Assembly (NCBI GenBank): GCA_963930655.1
Contig: OZ005610.1
Location: 24,993,001 to 25,057,000 of the forward strand
DNA from: Myrica gale
Lineage: Eukaryota > Streptophyta > Magnoliopsida > Fagales > Myricaceae
Length of the DNA stretch: 64,000 bases
Direction of reading: 5' to 3'
Both the position numbers and the translations under genes were made by a program. Below, piece after piece: positions 12,282 to 23,860 of the stretch. Numbering within the stretch: position 1 is the stretch's first letter; every line of letters begins with the position of its first letter. Below the pieces are notes generated by a model. It was not told the origin of the DNA. It ran no database searches and saw only the letters and a program-made list of their open reading frames with translations.

Positions 12282-13189
12282 TAAGTAGACTTTATAAACA
12301 GCTACAAAAAGTGAATATGAGTCCATGTTTCTTTTGAGATTTAATAGGAGGATAAAATTAACTAAAAATCTATATAAATCAATAGCTTCAAGTTTGTGAG
12401 GCCTTAATATTAAATATTCTTCAAATATATCTATTAAAAAAATTTAAATTGAGAGCCTCCCTAATTTGGGGACCGTAGGCTGCCTATACTTGGAGAGCCT
12501 GCATAAGGAAAAGAACTAATTCCCTATAGATCACAGAAATATTTGGTAGAAAAGTTTTAATGTGCTGTTGGGTTCATTTTCCAAAAGCTTAAAATTGCAA
12601 GTGTGGTCACGTAGGCAAAATCAAAGAAATACATGAACAAGTCTTGTCGGTGTCCTCAAAGTGATACCACCTAGCACTCTGCAAAGGGGGAGGTCGGGGT
12701 TTGAGTTGCGCAAGCGATATGAAGCAGACCGTGCAACTTGCACTGTATCAGAAGATGAAAAAGTTCTTTTCAAAGCTATTATAAGCAGGAGGGTGACGAA
12801 CTTACGGAAACGACGAGACTGTTATACCTTTTGGGTTTGTTGATTTCCATTACAACCAGTGTGGGCATGTGCACCGCACAAAGAGGAGCACAATTGAGAA
12901 ACTAAAGCAGAAAAAGCCACAATCTTTGCCCAAAGCTAGCGGATCTAGCTACTGGATTTTACTAACAAGGCCTATGATTTCCCTTTGCTTGCTTTTGCCA
13001 GCTTTTGCTTCTTCGCTTATAATGCTCTTGGCAATCATGTTGCTTGCTACTGTGTTGGCTTTAATTTTCAAAAGCCTTCCACTTGCGTGTCAAACATCAG
13101 AAAACACTCCCCGGAGCTAGCAGTTATTTTTGGTGAAGGAACTTGGAAAGTGGCCACATAATTTGGAGAGGAATAATTATATGCCTAGA

Positions 13190-13770
13190 AAACTTGCAAA
13201 TTTAAGCTGTACCGTATGGCTCCAGACAAAATAAGACGCATGGTCTGAATCGCTCCTCTCAGATCCAGCGTCTCACATACGGCCACGTCAATTAATGAAG
13301 TCTGGTTAGCACCGGCTTGACTCGAATCCTCAGGGAGCCGGCCATGATGAGCCAGACCTCCCCTTTTTCGTCTTCAAACCCATACCGCCCAAACTATTAA
13401 AATTAACTTACGACTAGTGCTCTGATCGGTACAGCAAGAAGGCCCCGTATTTCGTTTCCCCCCTAAATCTCTCCATTTTGAGCCGCAACTTTTAAATTCC
13501 CCCAAATCTCATCGTCCACTCTCAAAATCCCCAAAACCTGGAGATTTAAAAGGGTGTTCTTGCCGTGTTGGTCGGAGCACAGGTCACGAGTTAATTTTAG
13601 TGGTCCGACCATTAAAAGTCTGTAGATGAAAAAAGGGGCCTGATCTGCTCAGTAAGGAGCTGGGCCGAGCTGGCGTAGGCCATGCCTCATTAATTGATGT
13701 GGTCGTCCGTTGGATCTGGGAAGGGCAATCCAGACAGTACGTTCTGTTATGTTTGGAGTCGTATAGTTTG
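13190..13770. repeat. Inverted-repeat region in block A
   Basis: The left part (cagatccagcgtctcacata ... cacgtcaattaatgaag) is mirrored on the right (cctcattaattgatgtggtc ... ttggatctggg), making imperfect arms of about 200 bp around a GC-richer centre. A third, partial relative with cacgtcaattaatgaa lies at about 14740-14880. Block B carries the same arrangement at about 28055-28600. Probably a decayed foldback transposon. Confidence 0.55.
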
Positions 13771-15233
13771 ACTGGAATTGAATCCCCGTTTTCAAAGGTG
13801 AAGTGATCGAGTTCTTTTTACTTTTGTAATGGTATTGTATGTTGTAAGAGTTTCTTAAAAAACATGTTTTATGGGGGAGGATAATATGTGAGTCTAGTTG
13901 GTGCGTGCACCTTATATGAAGGAAACTAATCTAGGAGACTCAAGGTCTACTCTTGACTCTGAGTATCGCTCCATCCCAGGGCATCTTAATTGGTCTGTCA
14001 TTCTTAATCGTTTGTTCACTCCGTAATTAAGGGCAAATAAAAGCACTTTCGCGATGACATCAGACAACAAATCCTTCAAGTACTCTGTTAAATACTCTTA
14101 GAATAAGATACAACTAGCAAAGTAGATTTGAAGTTTCGAGAAAAGAAAAAAAGACCTGAAAATTAGTCTTTTCTTTCTATTGAACAGTTGATCAGCAACC
14201 GAACGCAATCGCTTATGAGCCCCTATATCTTTGGTTATATCATCTCATCTCATTTCCTTCGGCTTTACAGAGTCCAAAATGGCTGTTCTGCATTCCTGAC
14301 CTGGGAAATTAGGATCTTTTGTATTAGTGTGGCTAATAAGTCCAACTGCTTTCACCACGTCGTACATTGATCCTTTATATATCTTTTCGTTCCGCGGATT
14401 TGAGGTTGATTTTTAGAGGGAGGTGAAGTTATTGAAATCATGAGCAGCTCGATAAGAATAGCTATCGACCTTCATTGATTAGTAGTCATAGGATCAATTC
14501 TACCAATATATATCTTAGCTTTTAACACCCATGCATATTGGTAATTTGGTTAAATATATTGTCCAAGCGGTAAGCAACCTCGAATCTCAAGATGCACGTT
14601 GCATAGTATAGTTTGAAAAAAATGAAAACGCGTAAATTCTTTGAGTTGGTCACTTTTAGAGAGTCAGATTTTATCCCGATAGAGACTTTCTAGAGACGAC
14701 CAGATGGACGATCTAGATGAACTACAACAAATTAATCAGGCGCCACGTCAATTAATGAAGGCCTGGGAGCATGGCTCGGCTTGGCTCCTCACGGTTTTGG
14801 CCTGGCGAGTGCCCAACTCCCTTTTTTTCTTCACCCCAGTCATACCGGTCCAACTTATTTTTATAGATCCGACTAGTGCAGACAAAATCTGCAAATTAGT
14901 TTTTCGTTTTTTGGGCATTTCCCCCCTCTTTGCTTATAATTAAGTTGATTATTCCCTATCGAGACAACATTGTCAGTCAATTTTACACTTCTGTATGACC
15001 TGAAAGACAGGGACAAATAACATTTTCTGGGAGAGAGCGTGATTAGGAATATGGTTTGTGATTAAACAATAAACATGTGGTAATGCAGTACCTGGACATG
15101 AACAAACCCGAGGAAATTTACGTCTCTTTCTGGAAGGATGACAGTCTTACGGACCAGAAGTAAACAGGGCATGACGGACAAAACTGTTGAAGTTCATTAC
15201 AATTTGTATTTTACTACCTCTAGGATACATGGG

Positions 15234-15627
15234 AGCATGTCGCCCCCTCTCTACTCGTTAGTTTCGGCATTTTTTCTCCGGTGGTTTCTATTGTCGTCGT
15301 TGTTTTGTGCCGCTCGAAGCTGTTGTTCTATCTACTCTCCCTTTTGCAGCTTTTTCAAGCTAGAAAATCTCTCCGGACCCTTGTGGTCCTTGTTGGTTTT
15401 TGTTGTCCTGACCTTTGTGGTGTTTTCCAGTTTGTGTTGTAATCCTACCTTTGAGGTTGGTTTGATCTCAGCTTTTGTCGCCGTTACCGAATCTTTTGAT
15501 CCACTGATTATATGACCTTTGGTCCGTTTAGGTTTTTCTGTTGGCTCTCTGGGTGTGACTCTGTTTGTACTGGCTGCTATTTTCGATTTTTAATATATTC
15601 AGTGTTGTTGCTTAGAAGAAAAAAAAA
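15234..15627 (+). mobile_element. Short non-LTR retroposon (SINE or truncated LINE)
   Basis: The body ends in an A-rich tail (agaagaaaaaaaaaa) after tttttaatatattcagtgtt, a typical plant LINE-like 3' end. It is flanked by a direct repeat aggatacat(g/a)gga at 15222-15233 and 15628-15639. In block B the flanks are an exact 13-bp aggatacatagga (30063-30075, repeated after the tail). The B copy is about 75 bp longer inside, so the A copy probably has an internal deletion. The frame at 15138-15515 through it is not recognised. Confidence 0.65.
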
Positions 15628-16280
15628 AGGATACATAGGATGTTCTGCAGCAATAAATGTCCATTTGGATGACTTGAACCGGCCTGATACTCATCCTGGC
15701 TATGATCAGGGATTCAGGCTGATTATATTGCAAAGGGATACGTATATTGCATGTACTCTGGATTAGGTTATCAGAATCTTTGTTAATTCAGACGATTTCC
15801 GCTTTTGTTTTTGTCTTTTTTTCTTTTTCTTTTTCCTCCCTTTTGGCCTTCGGGTCCCAAGGAATTACACGCCCTCAAAAAAAGAGCATGCTGTTGGCTT
15901 GCACATCACAATTAGTTCCCTAGTTCTTCTTGTTTTTCAACTTTCTTCATGCTAAATTTCTAAAAAAAATGGAGCAGTTGTAATTACTTGGAGTCATCAA
16001 ACCCAAATTATTAACATAATTTTATTTCATAAAAACCCACTAGAAAACAAATTATTTGCAACCTTCTGGATTGAAATATGAAACTCAAATACAGCAACAC
16101 ATCATTATTATACTCCACTAATCTCGGATGAGTAATTCATAAGATGAGATGACACTGATTCTGGAAGATTCTACAAGATTCCTATTGCAAAACTTCTACA
16201 AGTCCCAATGGCGCACTTCGTCTTCTTTATTTAATTCTTATTTCCTTTATTGAGGCTGTAGATCAATTTCTAGCTGATGA

Positions 16281-18788
16281 TCATCCTCTTTTTGCCATAG
16301 AAATGGTCACGTTGATAAACTGAGTGTTCTGTTTAGAAATGCGGTCAGAAAGAATTTCCTTGTACCTACGGAAGACCTCCTCAATGATTGCATCTCCAAA
16401 GTGACTAACAAGCAAAGGTTCAGCCACAGCTCTCATGCACTGTGCCACATTATATCCACCATCGCAGAACGCATCAGCTGAGCTGAACTCGCTATTATAA
16501 GCACTCCAGTTCACTTCAGAAACCTCGAGGCGATCAATGGAGAAAGATCCTTCTTTCAGAACTTCCAATCTCAGTTCTGATGGGGATGGCGTGTATTGAG
16601 GAATATTGAAGGAATCCATTTTCTCTTCTTCTATGAGTCCCTATATTAATACATACAACTTATATTTCAGCACAAGATCAGGTTTTACTGTAAATTCGAG
16701 AAAACTTAATTATTCCTTAATCCTACTTCCTAACAGGGTTTTCTTTTCCCTATTCAATAGTGATCGAGTTCCTAATGCACATCATATATATCACCACACA
16801 TGATAGAGAAACTAGTAGTGAATGTTACCTCGGAGACCATATCATTGAGTGCCGTAGCCAGAAGTTCCCAAATGTAACAACACTCTTTACTGGTTGGGTC
16901 TTCGCTTCTTCGCCCCAGAAATGTTAAAACCATTCGCCCTCCTGCCACCAACTCCTCTGCACGACACCTCAGAAACGTTGAAAAATCCCTTTGAAATTGC
17001 GCGTAGTAAGCCCCTATGACAGTCTGTGGGCTTGTGCTTGCCATGTAAATGTTCCCTTTGTTGCTCTCCAGCAGTTCAGGAACCTGATGAACAGCATATA
17101 TAATATCAATGGTTTAACTACTTAGCCATTTAATTGTCACCACATAGATCCCCCAAATATTAGATCAACTTTTTCAGGGAAAATTAATTGCCTCAACAGT
17201 GGTACACATCAAAAACAAAAATTACTTAGAGACTTGTTAAGGCAATAATTAGTCAGTTGATTTGTCATGGGAACTGACACTTTGTTGCAAAAAATGAATT
17301 GGTTCACCTAGGAAAAAAATGAATTGATTTTGAAATGAACCACAACTTGCAAGTATTGGACCGTGCAGTGCAAATTAGGCCTTAATTGGATGAACATATG
17401 ACTCAAATCTTTCATCTCTTCACTTTTTTACCGATTCGTAAAATTTCATTTTTTTCACTCACTCATAAAATTCCACTTTTGTTTTACTATTTTCTCTCAG
17501 AATCTATTAAAATTCTAATTCAATTTATTTTTTTACAGCATTTCCAAAATTACTATAAAATTTTGATTTGCAAACATGACCTTCATATATTATCAGTTGC
17601 CAAGAAAAAAAAAAAAAAGAACCACACCTAGCTTGCATGGACGTACCAAACATAGATGAAATGGCGATGCTATTATTAATAGTTGAAAATGAAATCGCTC
17701 GATCCTTTTAATATTTTGATTGAATTCTAAATCTCCAAACATTTAATAGGTCATTAACATTTTCTGTGTTTTTTCGTGGACATCAAGAATAAGTGATTAC
17801 CTGAGATAGCCATTGGAGGCTGTAAGAAGAATGGACAAAATGCAGACTCTTGCTCTGAAAAAGCCTGCCATAGAAAGAACCCGGAACTCCCGAGAAGAAA
17901 CAGGGACCAGCGCCAGTCCCAAGTTCGTAACTCATTTTCTTCCGGAAGCTTGGCAGTGACTTGAAAACGGTATTGAAATCGTTCCCTGGAAGGTCATTCA
18001 AGAACACTTGGTATTCGAGTGATTGACGGCCTAATTCCTCGCGAAGTTTGTCCACTACCTTGATGAGTTCGGAAACAACGAACAAAGTGTTTGGTCCTGA
18101 AGAACAACCCAAGTCTGCTATCACGAGGCTCCTTGGCGAGATGCGGCAGTAGAGGTCATTGATAGCCTCCTCTCTGATGGGCTTGGTCATAGATATTACT
18201 TTTTGCTGCCCAAATGCGAAAGGTGAATAAAGAGAAAGATATAAGAAATATTGAATACCGTACGACTTCGTAAAATTAAACATTTTATAAAAACAACAGA
18301 AAATACTGTAATAGGTCTATATAAGACGTGTAAACTCGTACCATTCCATACTTTATAAGGACAACGGGAAATGTTGTAGGAGCTACATAATACGTAAATG
18401 TAATAAAGAATTATAAATTTTTAAATATAAAATCACAATTATGAAGAGCATGTACCTAGCTAGTTCTAACTCACACATTTTGGGTCGTGAGGTTTCTGGC
18501 CACTTTTGAGCAGAATCGAAATCAAGCCAACAAAAATATTGTGCCTCAATTTATTACAAATAAAATGGGACACATCAAAAACATTTTTGACCCATTTTTG
18601 CATGGTATCATGGCCTGACTGGAACAATCAATTAAGTTGAAGAGTCATCTCTCTAGCTATATCCTGCATGAAGTTTGCAAACTTTGGTTGGAGGGGGTTA
18701 ATGCTGTGTTTACCTGAACCAGGGAGTTGTTTGCGTAACTCGTATCTCCAATTCCTCCATTCATGTGGAGCACTTGAACAACTTCCAT
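16281..18788 (-). CDS. SABATH family carboxyl methyltransferase, copy 2, intact
   Basis: Four exons: 18788-18714, 18205-17801, 17083-16829 and 16640-16281, encoding 364 residues. The start [19 protein letters not shown] is the family N-terminus. [12 protein letters not shown] is the SAM-binding loop and [11 protein letters not shown] follows. The pocket motif is [10 protein letters not shown] with Gln156 where copies 1 and 3 have His, a change in a residue that contacts the substrate carboxylate in SABATH structures. Exons 1 and 2 have the same lengths as in copy 1 (75 and 405 nt); exon 3 is 255 nt against 273. No stop or frameshift was found. The closest relative in the window is copy 3. Substrate is unknown. 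Confidence 0.9.
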
Positions 18789-18872
18789 CGCTCTATCGCT
18801 CTCTCTTTTGTGAATTGCTGGGTGGTATAGTGAGTTTGAGCTGATTGTGTTGATCAAGGAGCAATGCGTGCA

Positions 18873-18882
18873 CCTATTTATA
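18873..18882 (-). promoter_or_regulatory. TATA box of SABATH copy 2
   Basis: On the minus strand this reads CTATAAATAG, 85-94 bp above the ATG at 18788, a good position for a plant TATA box with a short 5' UTR. The other two SABATH copies show nothing as clear. Confidence 0.65.
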
Positions 18883-19131
18883 GACCTTTCTCTCAAGAAC
18901 TACGTACAGCCTACAGGTCCCACTTGTTAATTAGTTTTTTAATTTCCTGGAGGGGACTGATCGATTAAGGTTAGCGTCTATTGATGAGAATCGATTGACG
19001 TGCCTGCAATTGCTGACAAGAGGAAGTTAGGTACGAGGAAAAACTGAAAGAGCGCCCGCCATGAGGTAATTAACGGATTTTTTCTTTTTTTTAAAAAAAA
19101 GGATGGACAAGAAAATGCTTAAAGCACCATG

Positions 19132-20518
19132 GAGAAATGCTAGGCATGCCGCTGCTGTCCCGCCCGCTGACGTGGAGCGGGACCAGCATTCATCTTTTCT
19201 ATATCTTTTTACATGATCTTTTGTTTTTCTACGTCCTTTTTACATGATCTGCAAATTGAATTTGGTTTTACTCGCGTGCAACCAATTTGCCTCTGCTGCA
19301 GGGCTAGGCAAGAAAGTGGAGCCCGAGTGCAATAAAAAAGATTGGGGACCAGTTCCACCATTCAGAGCAAACCCCAAATTGCATAGCCTAGAAGAAAGGA
19401 AGACAAAAATAAAACCCAATTGCATAAAAACTTATAATATTTTAAAAAAAAGATATATATTTTTGTAGGAATTGCCTACGTCCATGGGGACCAGTACCAC
19501 CATTCAGAGCAAACCCCAAATTGCATTGCCCAGAAGAAAGGAAGACAAAAATAAAACCGAATTGCATAAAAACTTATAATATTTTTAAAACGCCGAAGAC
19601 ACGAAAAGATAATAATTTTCAGTAAATATGCTAACTTATTCAAATTTCTTGAATTTCCAAATAGATTAGGACGAGCGTGGTTAGGTCAACTGTAAACGTC
19701 TCTTCTTCAATAATAGAGTACCCTTACTAAAAGGTAATAGGGTAACATCAAAAAGGTGCAGGTGCTCTGATTTCTCCACAAACAAAACTTTAGACTATGT
19801 CTTTTTTTTAGTCTGAGTTCTTTTTGACCATCATAGTCATCAGGCAGCACTCGTTATAAACGATTTGTTAAAGTTAGTCTCATATATATTGTGGAAAGAG
19901 TTGGTGGTCAATTTATAAGTATGAAAGAAAATCTAATCTCTTGAGTTGAAGTTGAGAAGGCTCAAAACCACTCAATACAAGCTCACATGTTTAATGACAC
20001 ATACCAACAAAATTGAAGCGGATGAAATGTGCATTGCAAATTACAGCATATAATTTCCAAGGGGGTTGAAATGCAAGAACTTTTATTGAGAAGTGAGAAC
20101 GATACATTGAGAAAGATCAATTTGGGGTTTGCTCTGAATGGTGGTACTGGTCCCCATGGACGTAGGTAATTCCTACAAAAATATATAACTTTTTTAAAAA
20201 TATTATAAGTTGTTATGCAATTGGGTTTTATTTTTGTCTTCCTTTCTTCTAGGCTATGCAATTTGGGGTTTGTTCTGAATGGTGGTACTGGTCCCCGATC
20301 CTTTTTATTGCACTCGGGCTCCACCTTCCACCCTAGCCCTGCAGCAGAGGCAAATTAGTTGCACGCAAATAAAACCAGATTCAATTTGCAGATCATGTAA
20401 AAATGACATAGAAAAAAAGATCATGTAAAAAGGATATAGAAAAGAGGAATGTTGGGCCCCACTCTACGTCAGCCAGCGGGACTCGGGCGGGACGGGAGCG
20501 GGATGCCTAGCATTTCTC
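19132..20518. mobile_element. Long-inverted-repeat (foldback/MULE-like) element
   Basis: The ends are gagaaatgctaggcatgcc and ggatgcctagcatttctc. Inverted arms of about 390-400 bp (19132-19523 and 20118-20518) share gggaccagtaccaccattca, the gagcccgagtgcaataaaaa stretch and repeated catgatcttttt segments. Inside the left arm a ~90-bp piece is repeated once more at 19485-19590. The middle (about 19590-20117) has no recognisable transposase. Flanks share only ccatg, so the target duplication is not clear. Confidence 0.7.
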
Positions 20519-22329
20519 TTATCCATGCATGTGCATAGTTTCCCAAAAATTCTTAAGAAATACTTTCCGCCAGATAAGAAATTGGAAAAAATTATGCTCT
20601 TTCTTTTTACTCCACTTGCTAAACAACCCATTTGCTGGCTGTACTACAGAGATTAAAGAAAGACTTCCACCGAAAAAAAGAAGTTGGATTTACTCTTTTA
20701 CCTCCAGTACTTGTTAAATAATTAGAACGTCACTGTTGCTGGCTGTACTTAAACGAAAGCTTGCTCCAAATGAAAAAGTGGACCTGCATGCTCTTTCACT
20801 TCCTTGGCTGTTGGGTTTGATGCTCCTGATGGGCAAGTCTTTGAGCTTGCAGCATATGGGGACGACGTGGGACCAAAGCCATGTGCATGGCTGCATGGAA
20901 CAATGATTCTATCCTTTTCAATTGTTGGATATATCGCAAACGTACGTCTTTTATTTTAGTGATCATGGAAGATCGAATTCAAATTCAATTTGCTCATGAT
21001 CTGTTAGTGGAGCGCAGGTGGAAGTGTCTGAAATTAGTACTTGCTGATCTAGCAAATTTAACTAGAGACACCCGAAAGAAAATCTCGTGCAAAGAGTGAG
21101 AGAGGAGCAAGCTGGAACTCAAGACGCATATATTTAGATGCTAGCTAATATATTTGGACTAGGTTTCTGTCGCAGGGACTTGGATTTTGTTCTTTCAAAG
21201 TAATTTAGTCACGAGCTTAGTTGGATGGTAATATAATATTCCGCAGACCCAGTCCACGCGAGGCCCCGACAGATTACTGACTCATTTGTTGTACACCATT
21301 ACTTTTTCGTGCTAAACGGGTCTGAGGTTATTATAAGCTCACGAAAAGTATGTGATCACTGCTGATCGTTTGACAGTGTCCACCAACCATATAAACTATA
21401 GTATAGTGTCCTTCTTCCAAACTCAACCACAAAAAATAAAAAAGGGAAAAGTGACGATCACTTGTTTATATCAGATCATGTACTGCATCTGCAGGCAAAC
21501 GTATGCCAATGTCGTTTGCCACGTTGCGTCAGTCACAGACCAACAAGCTAGCTGACGAAACGCTATGAACCACTCGTATATCTGATCTGTCATCGAGCCA
21601 GTGTTTATCGCGCGCGCAGACAAACGTAGGCCAATTATGTTGTTTCCCACACGTAAATTACGCTATATGAATCACTCGTACATCTTTGTCATTTAGCTAG
21701 TGTTTAACACGGGATTAAGATGTTTCTAGACGTTTTAGACGGGGAAAGTAAAGAGTAGTTTGGTTCAACGGGGAGCTGAATAAGAGGACAAAGTGTTGGT
21801 AGATAGACTAGATAGAGATCAGAGACTTGGGCAGTTGGGCTCCAGGGCTTGACTTTGACGGTGCTGGGAGAGAGAGGACGGCGGGGGGTTGGAAGCAAAA
21901 TAGACGCAATTAATCCAACAGAAGTAATCAGAGACGAGAGATGAATACAAACATTAATTTCGAGATTTTGTGCAGCTCTCCCTGCAAATTGACATCTCGA
22001 CGATCTGTAGTACAAACCCGGCCCGGCCCTGGATCTCAACTCACGGATCACTTCTATTTGATATATGGCTGCATGCGTATGTATAATAAGAAATAACGTC
22101 TATTGGTTCTTCTGCCAAAATGCAGGAAAACTGTCATGAAAGTGGATATTTCATGCTTAAACGTCTCTATACGTAGAAGAAACTCCTCAAACTGGCGTTT
22201 GTGCATGCCATCGTCTGTCCGGTTATCTTTTCTTCATCTCTTTTTCCTTGTCTTTCTTTCAAAGTAATATCTATAATTTGTGGCCGTAGGTAAACATGTT
22301 TTTGAAAGATAAAATTCACTGGTTTTTTT
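20519..22329. other. Intergenic, no gene seen
   Basis: No convincing exon. A 115-codon minus frame at 21704-22051 matches nothing known to me. Two imperfect direct repeats of about 100 bp (21492-21610 and 21617-21710) share gcaaacgta, cactcgta and the agccagtgttta ending. Confidence 0.4.
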
Positions 22330-22339
22330 TAAAAAAAAA

Positions 22340-23165
22340 TAAACTCACTCAGTTTTTTCGGAATTAGTACATAACTTTTATTCATCGTCAGAATTAGCCC
22401 AACTTCGTTAGAGTGATTTATAAAACTTTTTTTTTTCACCCAATTAATCACGACTTGCCGTGTGTCATAACTATTGGGTCTTTGAATTAGATGATGCAAA
22501 CGAGTCAATATCACAAATTAAGATATGACAAGAATATTGGGTCTATTAATATTAAAAAAAAATAGACTCACTCAGCTTTGTCAGAATTAGTACATAACTT
22601 TTAGAAAAATTGGTATTTTAGTCCTTAGATTTTAGGCACTCTTTCATTTTAGTCTTTCACTTTCAAACTTCAAATTTTTAGTCGTTGAGTTTTATTTGTT
22701 TGAAGAAATGGTTCTTTCGTCACTCTACCGTCCATATGCTTAACGGACCTCTTTGATACGTCAGCAAATTTGAAGCGGTCTACCGGGTATATGTTTTGAA
22801 CGTGAACGATCGACCGGTACATGAAGCGGCGACCGGTACAAATTTGCTGATGTGTCAGAGAGCTCCGTTAACCATATAGATGATAGACTGACGAATGGAC
22901 CATTTCGTCAAAAAAAGAAAACTCAACGACTAAAAATTTGAAGTTTGAAAATGAAGGACTAAAATGAAAAAGTGTCCAAAACCCAAGGACTAAAAAGTGA
23001 ATTTCCCTAATTTTTATTCATTGTCAGAATTAGCCCAACTTTGTTAGAGCGATATACAAAACTTTTTTTTTCACCCAATTAATCACGACTTGCCGCGTGT
23101 CATAAATATTGGGTCTATGAATTAGATAATGCAGACGAGTCAATATCACAAATTTAGATATTACA
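22340..23165. repeat. Tandemly repeated unit, second copy split by a MITE
   Basis: Unit 1 (22340-22545) runs from aaactcactcag through gtcagaattagcccaactt to caagaatattgggtct. Unit 2 starts at 22563 (agactcactcagctttgtca), stops at 22603 and resumes at 23008-23165 after a foldback MITE. Apart from the insertion the units match closely. Confidence 0.75.
22604..23007. mobile_element. Mutator-like foldback MITE, copy a
   Basis: A near-palindromic element of 404 bp whose ends carry 'tttagtccttag' and its mirror; flanks are taactttta (left) and taattttta (right), 8 of 9 matching. The centre has cttaacggacctc, ggtctaccgggta and gaccggtac motifs shared with the copies at 51.9 and 62.1 kb. Confidence 0.8.
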
Positions 23166-23361
23166 AGAATATTAATTTTGAATTATAGTGAATTAATATA
23201 AATCACAATAAATTAAAATACTTGAAATTAAACTCTATACATACAGTAATCATAATTTGTGGTCGTAGGTAAACAGTAATCATGACGGTGATAGATATCA
23301 AGAAATATATATTTGAAATTAAAAAATATTCTTCAAATAAAGATTTTATTTATAAATTTTA

Positions 23362-23717
23362 GAGAAATATGATATTTGGTCACTAGGTTTACAACACTTT
23401 TACAATTTAGTCACTAGGTTTCATTTTTTTACTAAATGGTCACTGAGAATATATAGTTGTGACGATTTGGTCTTTCTGTCGAACATCCGTTAATTTTTAA
23501 TGGAATAGAATGCGGTCGACCGCTACAATTTACCGTTGTCACAACAGTAAAACAAACCGGTCGACGCCTATTCCGGTTAAAAATTTAACGGAAGTTTGAC
23601 GGAAAGACCAAATCGTCACAATTATATATTCTCAGTGACCATTTAGTAAAAAAAATAAAACCTAGTGACTAAATCATAAAAGTGCAGTAAACCTATTGAT
23701 CAAATATCAAATTTCCC
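23362..23717. mobile_element. Mutator-like foldback MITE, copy b (divergent)
   Basis: A 356-bp palindromic element with ends gagaaatatgatatttggtc and caaatatcaaatttccc, flanked by exact 9-bp TAAATTTTA (23353-23361, 23718-23726). It has cactaggttt and gcggtcgaccgc in mirrored order. It belongs to the same structural family but is more diverged than the other three. Confidence 0.8.
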
Positions 23718-23860
23718 TAAATTTTAGTTGAAGAAATGGAAGTACGAGCTCTTGAATATATTTATCTGGGAAAGAAGGGAAAGAAGGCTAACGGTGTGCT
23801 CAATGTACACATGAGCTCCTAAGACAAAAACTAAAAGAGAAATTGGAAGAAGGCACGTGG

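Larger units (their letters stand above)
10612..16207. repeat. Segmental duplication, block A
   Basis: This block is collinear and highly similar to 25860-31035 in the same orientation, from tgagtctatcaaatc to acaagtccca. It is mostly non-coding and holds a foldback element (11285-11720), a Tourist-like MITE absent from the other copy (12083-12281), an inverted-repeat region (about 13190-13770) and a short retroposon (15234-15627). ORF-like stretches at 10573-10800 (-), 12661-13120 (+) and 14704-14943 (+) occur in both copies but are unrecognised and differ by indels. Block A ends about 70 bp before the stop codon of SABATH copy 2. Confidence 0.9.

Noticed and set aside
14704..15515. Open frames MDDLDELQQINQ... 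and MTVLRTRSKQ... as genes
   Set aside because: Block B copies diverge by indels, the second runs through a retroposon, and composition is low-complexity.
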